Shown: one piece after another, positions 1 to 6,384 of the stretch | How positions within the stretch are numbered: the first letter of the stretch is position 1 | Layout: each line of letters begins with the position of its first letter | Assembly: GCA_964606415.1 (NCBI GenBank) | Contig: CAZSGN010000080.1 | Location: 1 to 11,564, forward strand | DNA from: CAZSGN01 sp964606415 | GTDB taxonomy: Bacteria; Bacteroidota; Bacteroidia; Bacteroidales; JBBRXJ01 | DNA length: 11,564 nucleotides | Direction: 5' to 3' | Program-made: the position numbers and the translations under genes | Notes under the pieces: model-generated | Told to the model about the DNA's origin: nothing | Seen by the model: only the letters and a program-made list of their open reading frames with translations | Database searches by the model: none

Positions 1-20
1 TATAAGAAGGAGACGAAAGT

Positions 21-38
21 TAAGGAGTAAGGAGTAAG
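21..38. repeat. Short tandem repeat, 7-base unit TAAGGAG
   Basis: Two perfect copies of TAAGGAG (21-27 and 28-34) are followed by a partial third copy (TAAG, 35-38). It lies in the 140-base non-coding stretch downstream of the GIN-domain lipoprotein gene. The rest of that stretch is AT-rich, and I see no gene, RNA or convincing hairpin terminator in it. The repeat could be the edge of a longer array or of a dispersed intergenic repeat cut by the window boundary; its function is unknown. Confidence 0.55.
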
Positions 39-140
39 AAGCTTTCTAATATTGATTTTTCATTTTCCCTTCACATTTTTCGGCACTTTGCTGCTTAATA
101 CTTTAAAATTTTATATATGCTTGATAAATAACAGAATATC

Positions 141-851
141 TTATTCAATTGATTTAATTCTGCCATTTGCACTTTTTTCTATAAACAAAGAATCGGGATT
201 TGGATGATAATAAACATTACCGGCACGGTCCATGGTTATATTTAATATATCAGTAGCCCAAACATAACTATCTCCCAAAGTATTATGAATTAAGCGAATA
301 CGATCACACTTCAAATTGCCGGCCTCAAGATGGCTGGATCCTCTTGGCCAGGCATAAAAATAACCTGTCTTGCCGCGAAAAATATAAACGCCAGATCCAC
401 TATCAGCATTAATAAAAGACAATTTGTTGTTATCAACAACCAGATCAATATCCCCGATTTCCACATCAAAAATCACCACGTGAAGCTCAGGAAACCTTAA
501 TGTATCGGCACTGGTAAGATTAACAGCATGAAGTAAACGAATCACCCGGAGATCTTTTAGATATACCTTAAAGGAAGGCCTATGATAATGCTTAATGCCT
601 GCTCCTCCATTATTGTTTTTAATCGTTAATTCTCCATTTTTTAATTCGCAACTTATTTTATCAAGATCCTCATCATAAAACGAGACCTCAACCTTATTCA
701 GGGTATCCTGATACAGGGTAACATTTGAAATGCTTGATATTTTTAAAGTCTCTACTTCTCTCCGGAAAAAGAATTTTCTTGTGCCGAAGTCTTCCTTACG
801 GCTACAACCAGAAAGGAAAACAATAATAAAAAATAATATAACTGGTTTCAT
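141..851 (-). CDS. GIN-domain (DUF2807-like) lipoprotein, putative surface-exposed
   Basis: Predicted 236-residue lipoprotein. Residues 1-15 form a short hydrophobic signal peptide ending in a lipobox, LSGC, with Cys16 as the lipidated residue. After Cys16 comes S-R-K-E-D; a Lys followed by two acidic residues near the lipidated Cys resembles the lipoprotein export signal described in Capnocytophaga, so surface exposure is plausible but inferred. Residues about 35-230 look like a DUF2807 'head GIN' beta-solenoid: short strands alternate with turns (for example SISNVTLYQD, then LKNGELTIKNN), and the end, GNVYYHPNPDSLFIEKSANG, is the family's usual close. These proteins are common in Bacteroidota and have no firmly established function; a structural or adhesive role is usually assumed. 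The gene is divergent from the neighbour at 900 with only 48 bases between the two starts. ATG at 851 is supported by the signal peptide beginning directly there. Confidence 0.8.
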   Translation of the reverse strand: MKPVILFFIIVFLSGCSRKEDFGTRKFFFRREVETLKISSISNVTLYQDTLNKVEVSFYDEDLDKISCELKNGELTIKNNNGGAGIKHYHRPSFKVYLKDLRVIRLLHAVNLTSADTLRFPELHVVIFDVEIGDIDLVVDNNKLSFINADSGSGVYIFRGKTGYFYAWPRGSSHLEAGNLKCDRIRLIHNTLGDSYVWATDILNITMDRAGNVYYHPNPDSLFIEKSANGRIKSIE

Positions 852-899
852 GGTAATTGCAAATATATTATCTTTCTTTATAACAAATAAAATCCTAAG
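852..899. promoter_or_regulatory. Divergent intergenic region, possible back-to-back promoters
   Basis: Only 48 bases separate the two divergent starts, so any promoters must share or overlap this region. On the minus strand TATATTTG (plus 860-867) matches the Bacteroidota -7 consensus TAnnTTTG exactly, and a TTTG (plus 884-887) lies 16 bases upstream, slightly short for the usual spacing. It would leave a leader of only a few bases before the ATG at 851, which weakens the case. On the plus strand TATCTTTC (869-876) matches all but the last consensus base and would leave a leader of about 18 bases for the gene at 900, but its -33 partner (TTTC at 846-849) is poor. Read this as a likely regulatory region with uncertain start points. 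Confidence 0.35.
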
Positions 900-1952
900 A
901 TGAAAACAAGAATCATATTATTTGCTTTTTTGTATTTGATAGCAACAAATTTAAACCTTTTTTGTCAAAAGATTGATTTTGACGAAAGCCTTGACACCAT
1001 TAACAAACACCTATCTTTTTATGAGATAGACAGTCACTTGTATAGCTTTATTACAGACACCAATATTTCTTATATTAAAATGTCAATTGATCAATCCTAC
1101 AGGGAAGAAGTTGTCCATTTCAATTATAAGCAAGAAGGAACAATTATCATATACAAAACCAGATTTTATCTTCCTGATAGTTTCAATTTACCCTTTAACA
1201 AGAATTATGGAAAGAACTACATCCATATCCAACAGTTGCACGATAACCCACCTAAAGGGATGAGTTGGGAAAAATACAGAGAATGGAGATGGTGGGAAAC
1301 TTACAAACCTTCTTATTGTTTAACAGTGCATCCCTTGGAAAACAAGAATGATTCGTTTTCTATCAAGGGAAAATACGGTACAACATTTGAACCAAGCACT
1401 CCTGAAGAAAGTCTATGGATTGAAAGACCACAAATTTATTTTCTTGACGACACAATCATCCGCAATCAATGGTATACGATAGAATGCAAAATAAAACTTA
1501 ATCTCACAGATGAAGGATGGTTAGAATTTAATATTTCAAATGAAGACTCCAGTTATTTTTATGAAACAAAAAGGATTTACAGAGCTAATAAATACAACGA
1601 AAACCATGATTATTTCAAATTTGGTTTATACCGGCCATATTCAAATTTGAAATCAGTAATATATTACGATTATGTTGATTTTTCCACCCAAAAAACACAA
1701 ACCAATATTAAAACACTTAATCAAGAAAATAATAAACATAAAATTTCCTTTACGAGAAACACTCTTATAAGCCATTCTGATAAAGAATTAAGGTTCTCGG
1801 TTTTTAACTTAAATGGCCATATTTTACATCATAACCAATTAATAAGCCCCTTTGAATCTGTCGATCTTTCAGTATTACCTCAAGGAATATATATTTTTAA
1901 AATTATTGATTATAAAAACAATATAGATATCATCAAAAAACCTATACATTAA
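900..1952 (+). CDS. Secreted protein with heparin-lyase-like (PF14099-like) core and T9SS C-terminal domain
   Basis: Predicted 350-residue exported protein. Residues 1-22 are a signal peptide (positive start, hydrophobic core, likely cleavage near FCQ). Residues about 65-262 carry landmarks of the concanavalin-like polysaccharide lyase family that includes heparin lyase I: a strand YKTRFYLPDSF (85-95), IQQLHDNPPKG (110-120) where the family has its Q-x-H stretch, W191-x4-C196 with EGWLEF (205-210), and FKFGLYR (239-245) followed by a YYDYVDF strand (255-261). Residues about 281-350 resemble a type A T9SS sorting domain: an FNLNG strand, then DLSVLPQGIYIF and a terminal KKP; the usual YPNP opening is missing. 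A role in binding or cleaving an anionic polysaccharide is inferred from the fold only; I cannot confirm catalytic residues. The gene stands alone on the plus strand and its end overlaps that of the converging gene by 11 bases. It could also be a non-catalytic carbohydrate-binding protein. Confidence 0.6.
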   Translation: MKTRIILFAFLYLIATNLNLFCQKIDFDESLDTINKHLSFYEIDSHLYSFITDTNISYIKMSIDQSYREEVVHFNYKQEGTIIIYKTRFYLPDSFNLPFNKNYGKNYIHIQQLHDNPPKGMSWEKYREWRWWETYKPSYCLTVHPLENKNDSFSIKGKYGTTFEPSTPEESLWIERPQIYFLDDTIIRNQWYTIECKIKLNLTDEGWLEFNISNEDSSYFYETKRIYRANKYNENHDYFKFGLYRPYSNLKSVIYYDYVDFSTQKTQTNIKTLNQENNKHKISFTRNTLISHSDKELRFSVFNLNGHILHHNQLISPFESVDLSVLPQGIYIFKIIDYKNNIDIIKKPIH

Positions 1953-3036
1953 GAATCGAATATCCAAACCCAAATTCAAGGAAATCAGCGTTAAATTTAT
2001 GTGACTTGAGTGTCACATTGAAGAAGAAATGATCCCATAACCGATACCTTGCGCCTATGCGGGTATAAACATGGCTTATGGTAACATACTTTGCGCGAAG
2101 ATAAGTCCCAACCTGGAGGGGAAAATAAAATCTGTCAACCTGTAACTCATAACCAGCATGAACACCAAGGCGATAAAGATGCTGTTGATCAAAATCAGCC
2201 ACATTCATTCGTTTGGCTGCAGCTTCAATCGCCTGATCATAAAACACATCCAATCCAAAGCCAAGCACCTCATTTTGGTTAAGCCTTCTTCCATAATCCA
2301 CTACAAAAGAAGCAATTGCATAATCACCAGGATCAAAGCGCGCATAACGCTTAAGGCCTGTTGCCATCGTTAATGAAACACGATTTTTTTCAATGGCTTT
2401 AGGAACCCTGGGTTTGCCTTTGGGAGGGCCATCAAACTGATACCTCAACCCAAGTCCCGTATTAACCACATTCAATCCTTTATTGGGTTCGGCCATCTTG
2501 CCATTGGAGAGATGCAGCAAACCAAAGCTCCCGGCAAAATAAAGCGAAGGATAAAGTTTGACCCGACCCTCCATATATGATTCAAAAAAAATGTTGAAGG
2601 GTGCACCAATGGCAATATTATAGTTATTATCGAGGCTAAAGGTTTTATCAATGTAGCCAATGCCCGCTCCCAGGTGAAAAAACAAATTAAACCGCTCATT
2701 AAAGCGAACAAGATTTGTTTTGAGATAGGAATAAACAGCAGTGGCATTGCCATATACCTCCGGGTTAGATAAGCTACCATGATAGAGCCCTAAACCACTC
2801 ACCGGGTATTCACCAAAAAAAGCATATTGCTTAGCCGTATCATACTTAAAATCAGCTTCAAGCGAAAAGCCATTGGTATTCTCCTCGACCATATATGCAA
2901 TCTCGCTAAAGTGGGCATAGATAAAGCCGGTTTTGTATTGAGCGCGGAAAGATGAGAAAGATTGAGATTTTAAAACAATTGAAATCCCAAAACAAAAAAA
3001 AAGAAATAAGTGATATTTTAAAAAAGAAACAAACAT
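1942..3036 (-). CDS. Acyloxyacyl hydrolase / PagL-like lipid A deacylase family outer-membrane protein
   Basis: Predicted 364-residue protein with an N-terminal signal peptide (residues 1 to about 24, ending near LKSQS) and many alternating amphipathic strands typical of an outer-membrane beta-barrel. PagL enzymes remove the 3-O-acyl chain of lipid A at the outer membrane with a His-Ser-Glu triad. Here H175-L-S177-N, then PN (184-185) and G187, reproduce the PagL H-x-S-N...P-N-x-G pattern, but residue 189, at the spacing of the catalytic Glu, is Asn. The protein is about twice the length of PagL; the C-terminal half (about 210-364) ends in barrel-like strands with LKSHKFNADFLEFGFGY, and long versions of this family occur in Bacteroidota. 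It is the last gene of the minus-strand series, 98 bases after the hydrolase gene, where I see no convincing promoter. The family assignment is good; activity on lipid A is inference and the Asn makes it less certain. Confidence 0.7.
   Translation of the reverse strand: MFVSFLKYHLFLFFCFGISIVLKSQSFSSFRAQYKTGFIYAHFSEIAYMVEENTNGFSLEADFKYDTAKQYAFFGEYPVSGLGLYHGSLSNPEVYGNATAVYSYLKTNLVRFNERFNLFFHLGAGIGYIDKTFSLDNNYNIAIGAPFNIFFESYMEGRVKLYPSLYFAGSFGLLHLSNGKMAEPNKGLNVVNTGLGLRYQFDGPPKGKPRVPKAIEKNRVSLTMATGLKRYARFDPGDYAIASFVVDYGRRLNQNEVLGFGLDVFYDQAIEAAAKRMNVADFDQQHLYRLGVHAGYELQVDRFYFPLQVGTYLRAKYVTISHVYTRIGARYRLWDHFFFNVTLKSHKFNADFLEFGFGYSILNV
1999..2018. repeat. Perfect inverted repeat, 7-base arms with 6-base loop
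   Basis: ATGTGAC (1999-2005) and GTCACAT (2012-2018) are exact reverse complements around TTGAGT. The element lies inside the 3' part of the PagL-like gene and 46 bases beyond the stop of the converging gene. No T tract follows on either strand, so it is not a standard intrinsic terminator, though it could slow or end transcription from either side in this convergent arrangement. Its arms resemble CRP half-sites, but the TGTGA/TCACA spacing is 8 instead of 6. Confidence 0.5.
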
Positions 3037-3134
3037 CGCAAGAATCTACTTAAAGATCAATATCAATTACAAAAAAATAAACATCTGATCAGAAAGACAT
3101 GAATTGTCATAAAAATTTTAAACTAATCAAAAAG

Positions 3135-4322
3135 CTATTTAACAACTACCTTCCCAACAAAACACACATCATTAACATCATGAAACTCAATAAATTTCAA
3201 TCCTTTAGTTAATTCATCAACCATTATTTCACTAGCATTAAACAATACAAGTTCTAAATTACCAGTTACATTATAAATTTTAATAACAGAAAAAATTCCA
3301 GGAAATCTTAACACATCCTCAACTGGATTTGGATATAATTTCAAATAATTCGTTTCACTCTTCAAAAATGAATCATTTGCAGATAAACCTTGTCTGTCAA
3401 GAAAAGATTGGATAAGGTATATAGAATAAAAAAAATCTCTATGTCCCTCTCCAGATTTACTCTCAGAATAATTTGAAAAACCATGACCGCGTCCGTTAAA
3501 ACTATACAAATGATTATCACAACCTTTCCCTGAATATATCGAGTCCCATCTTAACATGCCCACAAATGGAGCCACAGGATCATCGGTTCCACTTAAAACA
3601 ATAGAAGGTATAGATTCACAATTATTAATATTATGTAAAGGAGAAAATAATCTCCATTGATCTCCTATCAAATCATGGCCATATTCCCAACCATCTTCTG
3701 AAAGATCAAAAACAGGATTCTGTAAAATAAGGACATTTGGTGATGATGAAACATTCATATTTTCTGAATCTGACTCATAATCCTGAATAAAAGCTGCTGC
3801 TGAGACAAGATGGCCTCCTGCAGTCATCCCACAACCTATAATTTTGGAAGTATCTATTTCCAGATCATCTGCATTTAAACGTAAAAATCTAAAAGCAGAC
3901 TTAACATCCTCCAACTCATCATATGGCGTAACGATACTTGAATCGTTAAATACTCTATACTCTACAGAAATAGTATTAAAGCCTTTATTAGCAAAATAAT
4001 AAGCATATTGCTTATGTTGATTTATAGCTCTGTTTATCCACCCACCCCCATGAAAGAATACAATGGTCGGCTTTTCCTTTTTAAGAGTTTTTCCTTTATA
4101 CATCCGCATTGATAAATCCTTCCAACCTAATTTTTTATATATATAAACAATATCCCAAGCTGGAATATCCTCTAACATATTGACATTTAAATCTTCAATA
4201 AAATGCTGAAAATTTTCATCAACCATATATAAAGAATCAACATCTATATTTTGTGAGTAACTATTTAGAAGAAAGATATTAAAGAAAAACAATAAAATAA
4301 GATACTCAAATTGACTACCCAT
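3135..4322 (-). CDS. Secreted alpha/beta hydrolase (esterase/HSL-like) with T9SS sorting domain; nucleophile Ser replaced by Thr
   Basis: Predicted 395-residue exported protein. Residues 1-24 are a signal peptide (hydrophobic core, cleavage near SYSQ). Residues about 50-312 form an alpha/beta-hydrolase domain of the esterase/lipase group: the oxyanion-hole motif HGGGW (91-95), a nucleophile elbow at 163-171, the acid region SGTDDPVAPF (244-253, likely D247 or D248) and the catalytic His in GRGHGF (H280). In place of the usual G-x-S-A-G-G the elbow reads G-M-T-A-G-G, so the nucleophile position (167) is Thr, encoded by ACT. Residues about 328-395 are a type A T9SS C-terminal domain, opening with LKLYPNPVEDVLRF and ending in KVVVK. 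The gene starts 33 bases after wecB, too close for an obvious separate promoter, so read-through from the polysaccharide operon is likely. A role in deacylating or remodelling the surface glycan is possible but inferred. Bases are notably AT-rich compared with wecB (17 G/C in 3721-3780). Confidence 0.8.
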   Translation of the reverse strand: MGSQFEYLILLFFFNIFLLNSYSQNIDVDSLYMVDENFQHFIEDLNVNMLEDIPAWDIVYIYKKLGWKDLSMRMYKGKTLKKEKPTIVFFHGGGWINRAINQHKQYAYYFANKGFNTISVEYRVFNDSSIVTPYDELEDVKSAFRFLRLNADDLEIDTSKIIGCGMTAGGHLVSAAAFIQDYESDSENMNVSSSPNVLILQNPVFDLSEDGWEYGHDLIGDQWRLFSPLHNINNCESIPSIVLSGTDDPVAPFVGMLRWDSIYSGKGCDNHLYSFNGRGHGFSNYSESKSGEGHRDFFYSIYLIQSFLDRQGLSANDSFLKSETNYLKLYPNPVEDVLRFPGIFSVIKIYNVTGNLELVLFNASEIMVDELTKGLKFIEFHDVNDVCFVGKVVVK

Positions 4323-4355
4323 AATAAGAAAATATAAATCACAAAAAACTCTTGA

Positions 4356-5516
4356 TCATAAAGATTGATTTTTAAACATAGAAAGCGTCTCAACAATCCG
4401 TTCCGCCGTTGCCCCGTCCCATAACTCTGGCCTGACAGCATGGCGTGGCTTTTTAATAAGGTCATTGTAAGTGCGGGCAATTTTATCGATTTCATTACCC
4501 ACTAAAACACTAACCCCTTCATTCTCAAGCAAAGTGACAGGGCGTTCTGTATTAAATCTTAAGGTAATGCATGGTGTACCTAATACTGTGGACTCTTCCT
4601 GCAAACCTCCGCTATCAGTAAAAGTTAACTTAGCACACATGTTTAATTTCAACATCTCGAGGTAACCAACAGGATAAAGAAGAAAAATATTTGGATTGTC
4701 CACTAATTCATCCCACAAATTAAAAGCCCTGAGATATTTTTCTGTTCGTGGATGCACAGGCCACACAATATTTAGATCCCGGCTAACTTTGGATGTGAAA
4801 AAATCAATAATAGGCTTAAGGGTTTGTTCATCATCGACATTAGAAGGGCGATGCATCGTAAGGAGGACAAAGCGCTCCATTTCCAGGCGGGCATGCTCAT
4901 AATCAGGAAAATAAAGATTATTTCGAACCACTTCATCCAGATTCAATTCAGCAGCCCGGTGATAGTGAGCGTCCAGGGTATCGATCATAATATTACCTAC
5001 GAACTTAATTTTTTCTGCAGGGATCCCTTCATTCAATAAATTCTGGTTTGCTATTCTGTCAGGGGTAAAATGAAGATCAGAGAGACTGTCTGCTACAACA
5101 CGATTTATCTCCTCAGGCATCGTGCGATCAAAAGACCTAAGACCGGCTTCAATATGTGCACACTTTACATGTTCTTTTTTGGCCGTGATCGAGGCAGCAC
5201 AAATAGCATTCACGTCACCTACCACCACCACCCAGTCCGGCTTTTCCTTTTGCAACACCTTTTCAAAAGCAATCATTGTTTGGCCGACTTGCTCGGCATG
5301 TGTGCCCGAACCAATTCCCAAATTAATATCCGCCTCAGGAATATTCAATACCTGAAAAAAATTCCTGGACATGCGGTCATCATAATGCTGTCCGGTATGA
5401 ACCAATATGTGCTCAATTTTATCTTCACTTTGCCGGTTATGTTTTTCAATGGCATGCACGAAAGGTGCTATTTTCATAAAATTAGGCCTTGCACCTACAA
5501 CGGATATTAGCTTCAT
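4356..5516 (-). CDS. wecB: UDP-N-acetylglucosamine 2-epimerase (non-hydrolysing)
   Basis: Predicted 386-residue cytoplasmic enzyme of the usual length for the family. It interconverts UDP-GlcNAc and UDP-ManNAc, supplying ManNAc or its oxidised form for surface polysaccharides. Landmarks fit WecB throughout: GARPNFMK with K15 at the N-terminus, HTGQHYD (40-46), VVVVGDVNA with D101, HIEAGLRS with E123, RTMPEEINR with E135/E136, GNIMIDT (174-180), LTMHRPSN with H222, TDSGGLQEE (300-308) and LRFNTERP (319-326). These include the counterparts of the Lys, Asp, two Glu and His residues important in the E. coli enzyme. GDVNA replaces the more common GDTNS, a mild variation. The ATG at 5516 is right because the Rossmann strand begins directly after it. 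A 115-base gap separates it from the GT26 gene upstream, the largest in the series, but I found no good promoter match there. No dehydrogenase (WecC type) is present in the window. Confidence 0.93.
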   Translation of the reverse strand: MKLISVVGARPNFMKIAPFVHAIEKHNRQSEDKIEHILVHTGQHYDDRMSRNFFQVLNIPEADINLGIGSGTHAEQVGQTMIAFEKVLQKEKPDWVVVVGDVNAICAASITAKKEHVKCAHIEAGLRSFDRTMPEEINRVVADSLSDLHFTPDRIANQNLLNEGIPAEKIKFVGNIMIDTLDAHYHRAAELNLDEVVRNNLYFPDYEHARLEMERFVLLTMHRPSNVDDEQTLKPIIDFFTSKVSRDLNIVWPVHPRTEKYLRAFNLWDELVDNPNIFLLYPVGYLEMLKLNMCAKLTFTDSGGLQEESTVLGTPCITLRFNTERPVTLLENEGVSVLVGNEIDKIARTYNDLIKKPRHAVRPELWDGATAERIVETLSMFKNQSL

Positions 5517-5631
5517 TATTAATGTCTTTTCTATTAAACGCCAATTTTGAATCGTTTAAATTAACATTTTCTTTTGACATAGTAAGAAGAATACACGAAG
5601 AATAATACAAACCCTGCAAAATGTAATGACA

Positions 5632-6384
5632 TTATTTATTTTTCAACCGGGAAGAAAAAAAATCTTTAAACACATAAAAGACAAAAAGTGAATTGGTAAC
5701 AAGATACCGCTTCCACATCCTTCTGGGTTCCTGTATAACGCGGTAAAACCACTCAAGCCCCATACGCTGCATCCAACAGGGAGCTCTTTTCACTTCACCG
5801 GCAACCACATCAAAACTACCGCCAACTCCCATAATGAAAGGCGTATTAATCAAATTTTTATGTTGATTCAAAAAAATTTCTTTTTTCGGGGATGTGATAG
5901 CAACAAGAAGAATATGGGCCCCACTATTCCGAATTTGATGAGCAACATCGTTTTCTTCTTCCTTTTTAAAATACCCATTCCGGTAACCAGCAATAATATC
6001 AGGAGAATACTTTTCTGCATACTTGCTGACCACCTTTTGCACTATGGGCTCTTTCGCTCCAAGAAAAAAAATTTTATAATTATTCTGATGAGCCATTTCC
6101 ACCATTTTTCCCATTAAATCAATCCCGGCTACCCGCTCCGGAATCTTTTTCCCTAATAATCTTGCAGCCCATACCACCGCTTGTCCATCAGCATTAATAA
6201 GATCGCTGTTAACAACCGATTCATAAAGTTGCGGGTCCTTTCTCATATTAACCAGTTTGGCCGCATTAACAACACAATGATGCAGGGGTTGGTTGTGCTG
6301 AATGTGTTGATTAATCACATCAAGCGTTTCCGTCATAGTCAACGCATCAATAGGACAAGATAAAAAATCTATTCGGGGGCTCAT
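5632..6384 (-). CDS. WecG/TagA/CpsF family glycosyltransferase (GT26)
   Basis: Predicted 250-residue membrane-associated glycosyltransferase. Family members transfer ManNAc (TagA, wall teichoic acid linkage unit) or ManNAcA (WecG, enterobacterial common antigen) to a lipid-linked GlcNAc. Visible landmarks: VVNAAKLV (38-45), INADGQAVVWA with the conserved Asp66, ERVAGIDL (83-90), IFFLGA (105-110), a TSPKKE stretch (164-169) where most relatives have GSPKQE, and GVGGSFDVVAGEVKRAP (186-202). The C-terminal segment from about 205 (MGLEWFYRVIQEPRRMWKRY, then an aromatic hydrophobic tail) is the family's appendage that helps it reach the membrane. Its start codon overlaps the stop of the upstream deacetylase-like gene in an ATGA, so the two are translationally coupled. 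Because wecB follows and no UDP-ManNAc dehydrogenase is seen, ManNAc transfer is a reasonable guess, but the substrate is not shown by sequence alone. Confidence 0.9.
   Translation of the reverse strand: MSPRIDFLSCPIDALTMTETLDVINQHIQHNQPLHHCVVNAAKLVNMRKDPQLYESVVNSDLINADGQAVVWAARLLGKKIPERVAGIDLMGKMVEMAHQNNYKIFFLGAKEPIVQKVVSKYAEKYSPDIIAGYRNGYFKKEEENDVAHQIRNSGAHILLVAITSPKKEIFLNQHKNLINTPFIMGVGGSFDVVAGEVKRAPCWMQRMGLEWFYRVIQEPRRMWKRYLVTNSLFVFYVFKDFFSSRLKNK

Noticed and set aside
2000..2017. CRP-like site TGTGA-N8-TCACA
   Set aside because: The half-sites are right but the spacing is 8 instead of 6, it lies inside a gene near its 3' end, and Bacteroidota regulators need not use this site.
2472..2780. 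102-codon minus-strand frame overlapping the PagL-like gene, and plus-strand frames at 2091-2373
   Set aside because: They overlap the signal-peptide-bearing beta-barrel gene in other frames and show no domain or start signal of their own.
3037..3134. Operator or promoter in the 98-base gap before the PagL-like gene, including the palindrome TCTGATCAGA (3084-3093)
   Set aside because: The palindrome is only 10 bases with no second copy, and promoter matches are weak; chance cannot be excluded in AT-rich DNA.
5070..5510. Plus-strand open frame of 146 codons opposite wecB
   Set aside because: It lies wholly antisense to the strongly recognised start of wecB, has no recognisable domain, and its length is explained by the coding bias of the opposite strand. 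The same applies to the smaller frames opposite wecB (4471-5355).
5517..5631. Promoter or terminator in the 115-base gap before wecB
   Set aside because: On the minus strand I found only partial TAnnTTTG matches without a properly spaced TTTG, and only a 5-base AT-rich inverted repeat (5620-5633) without a T tract.
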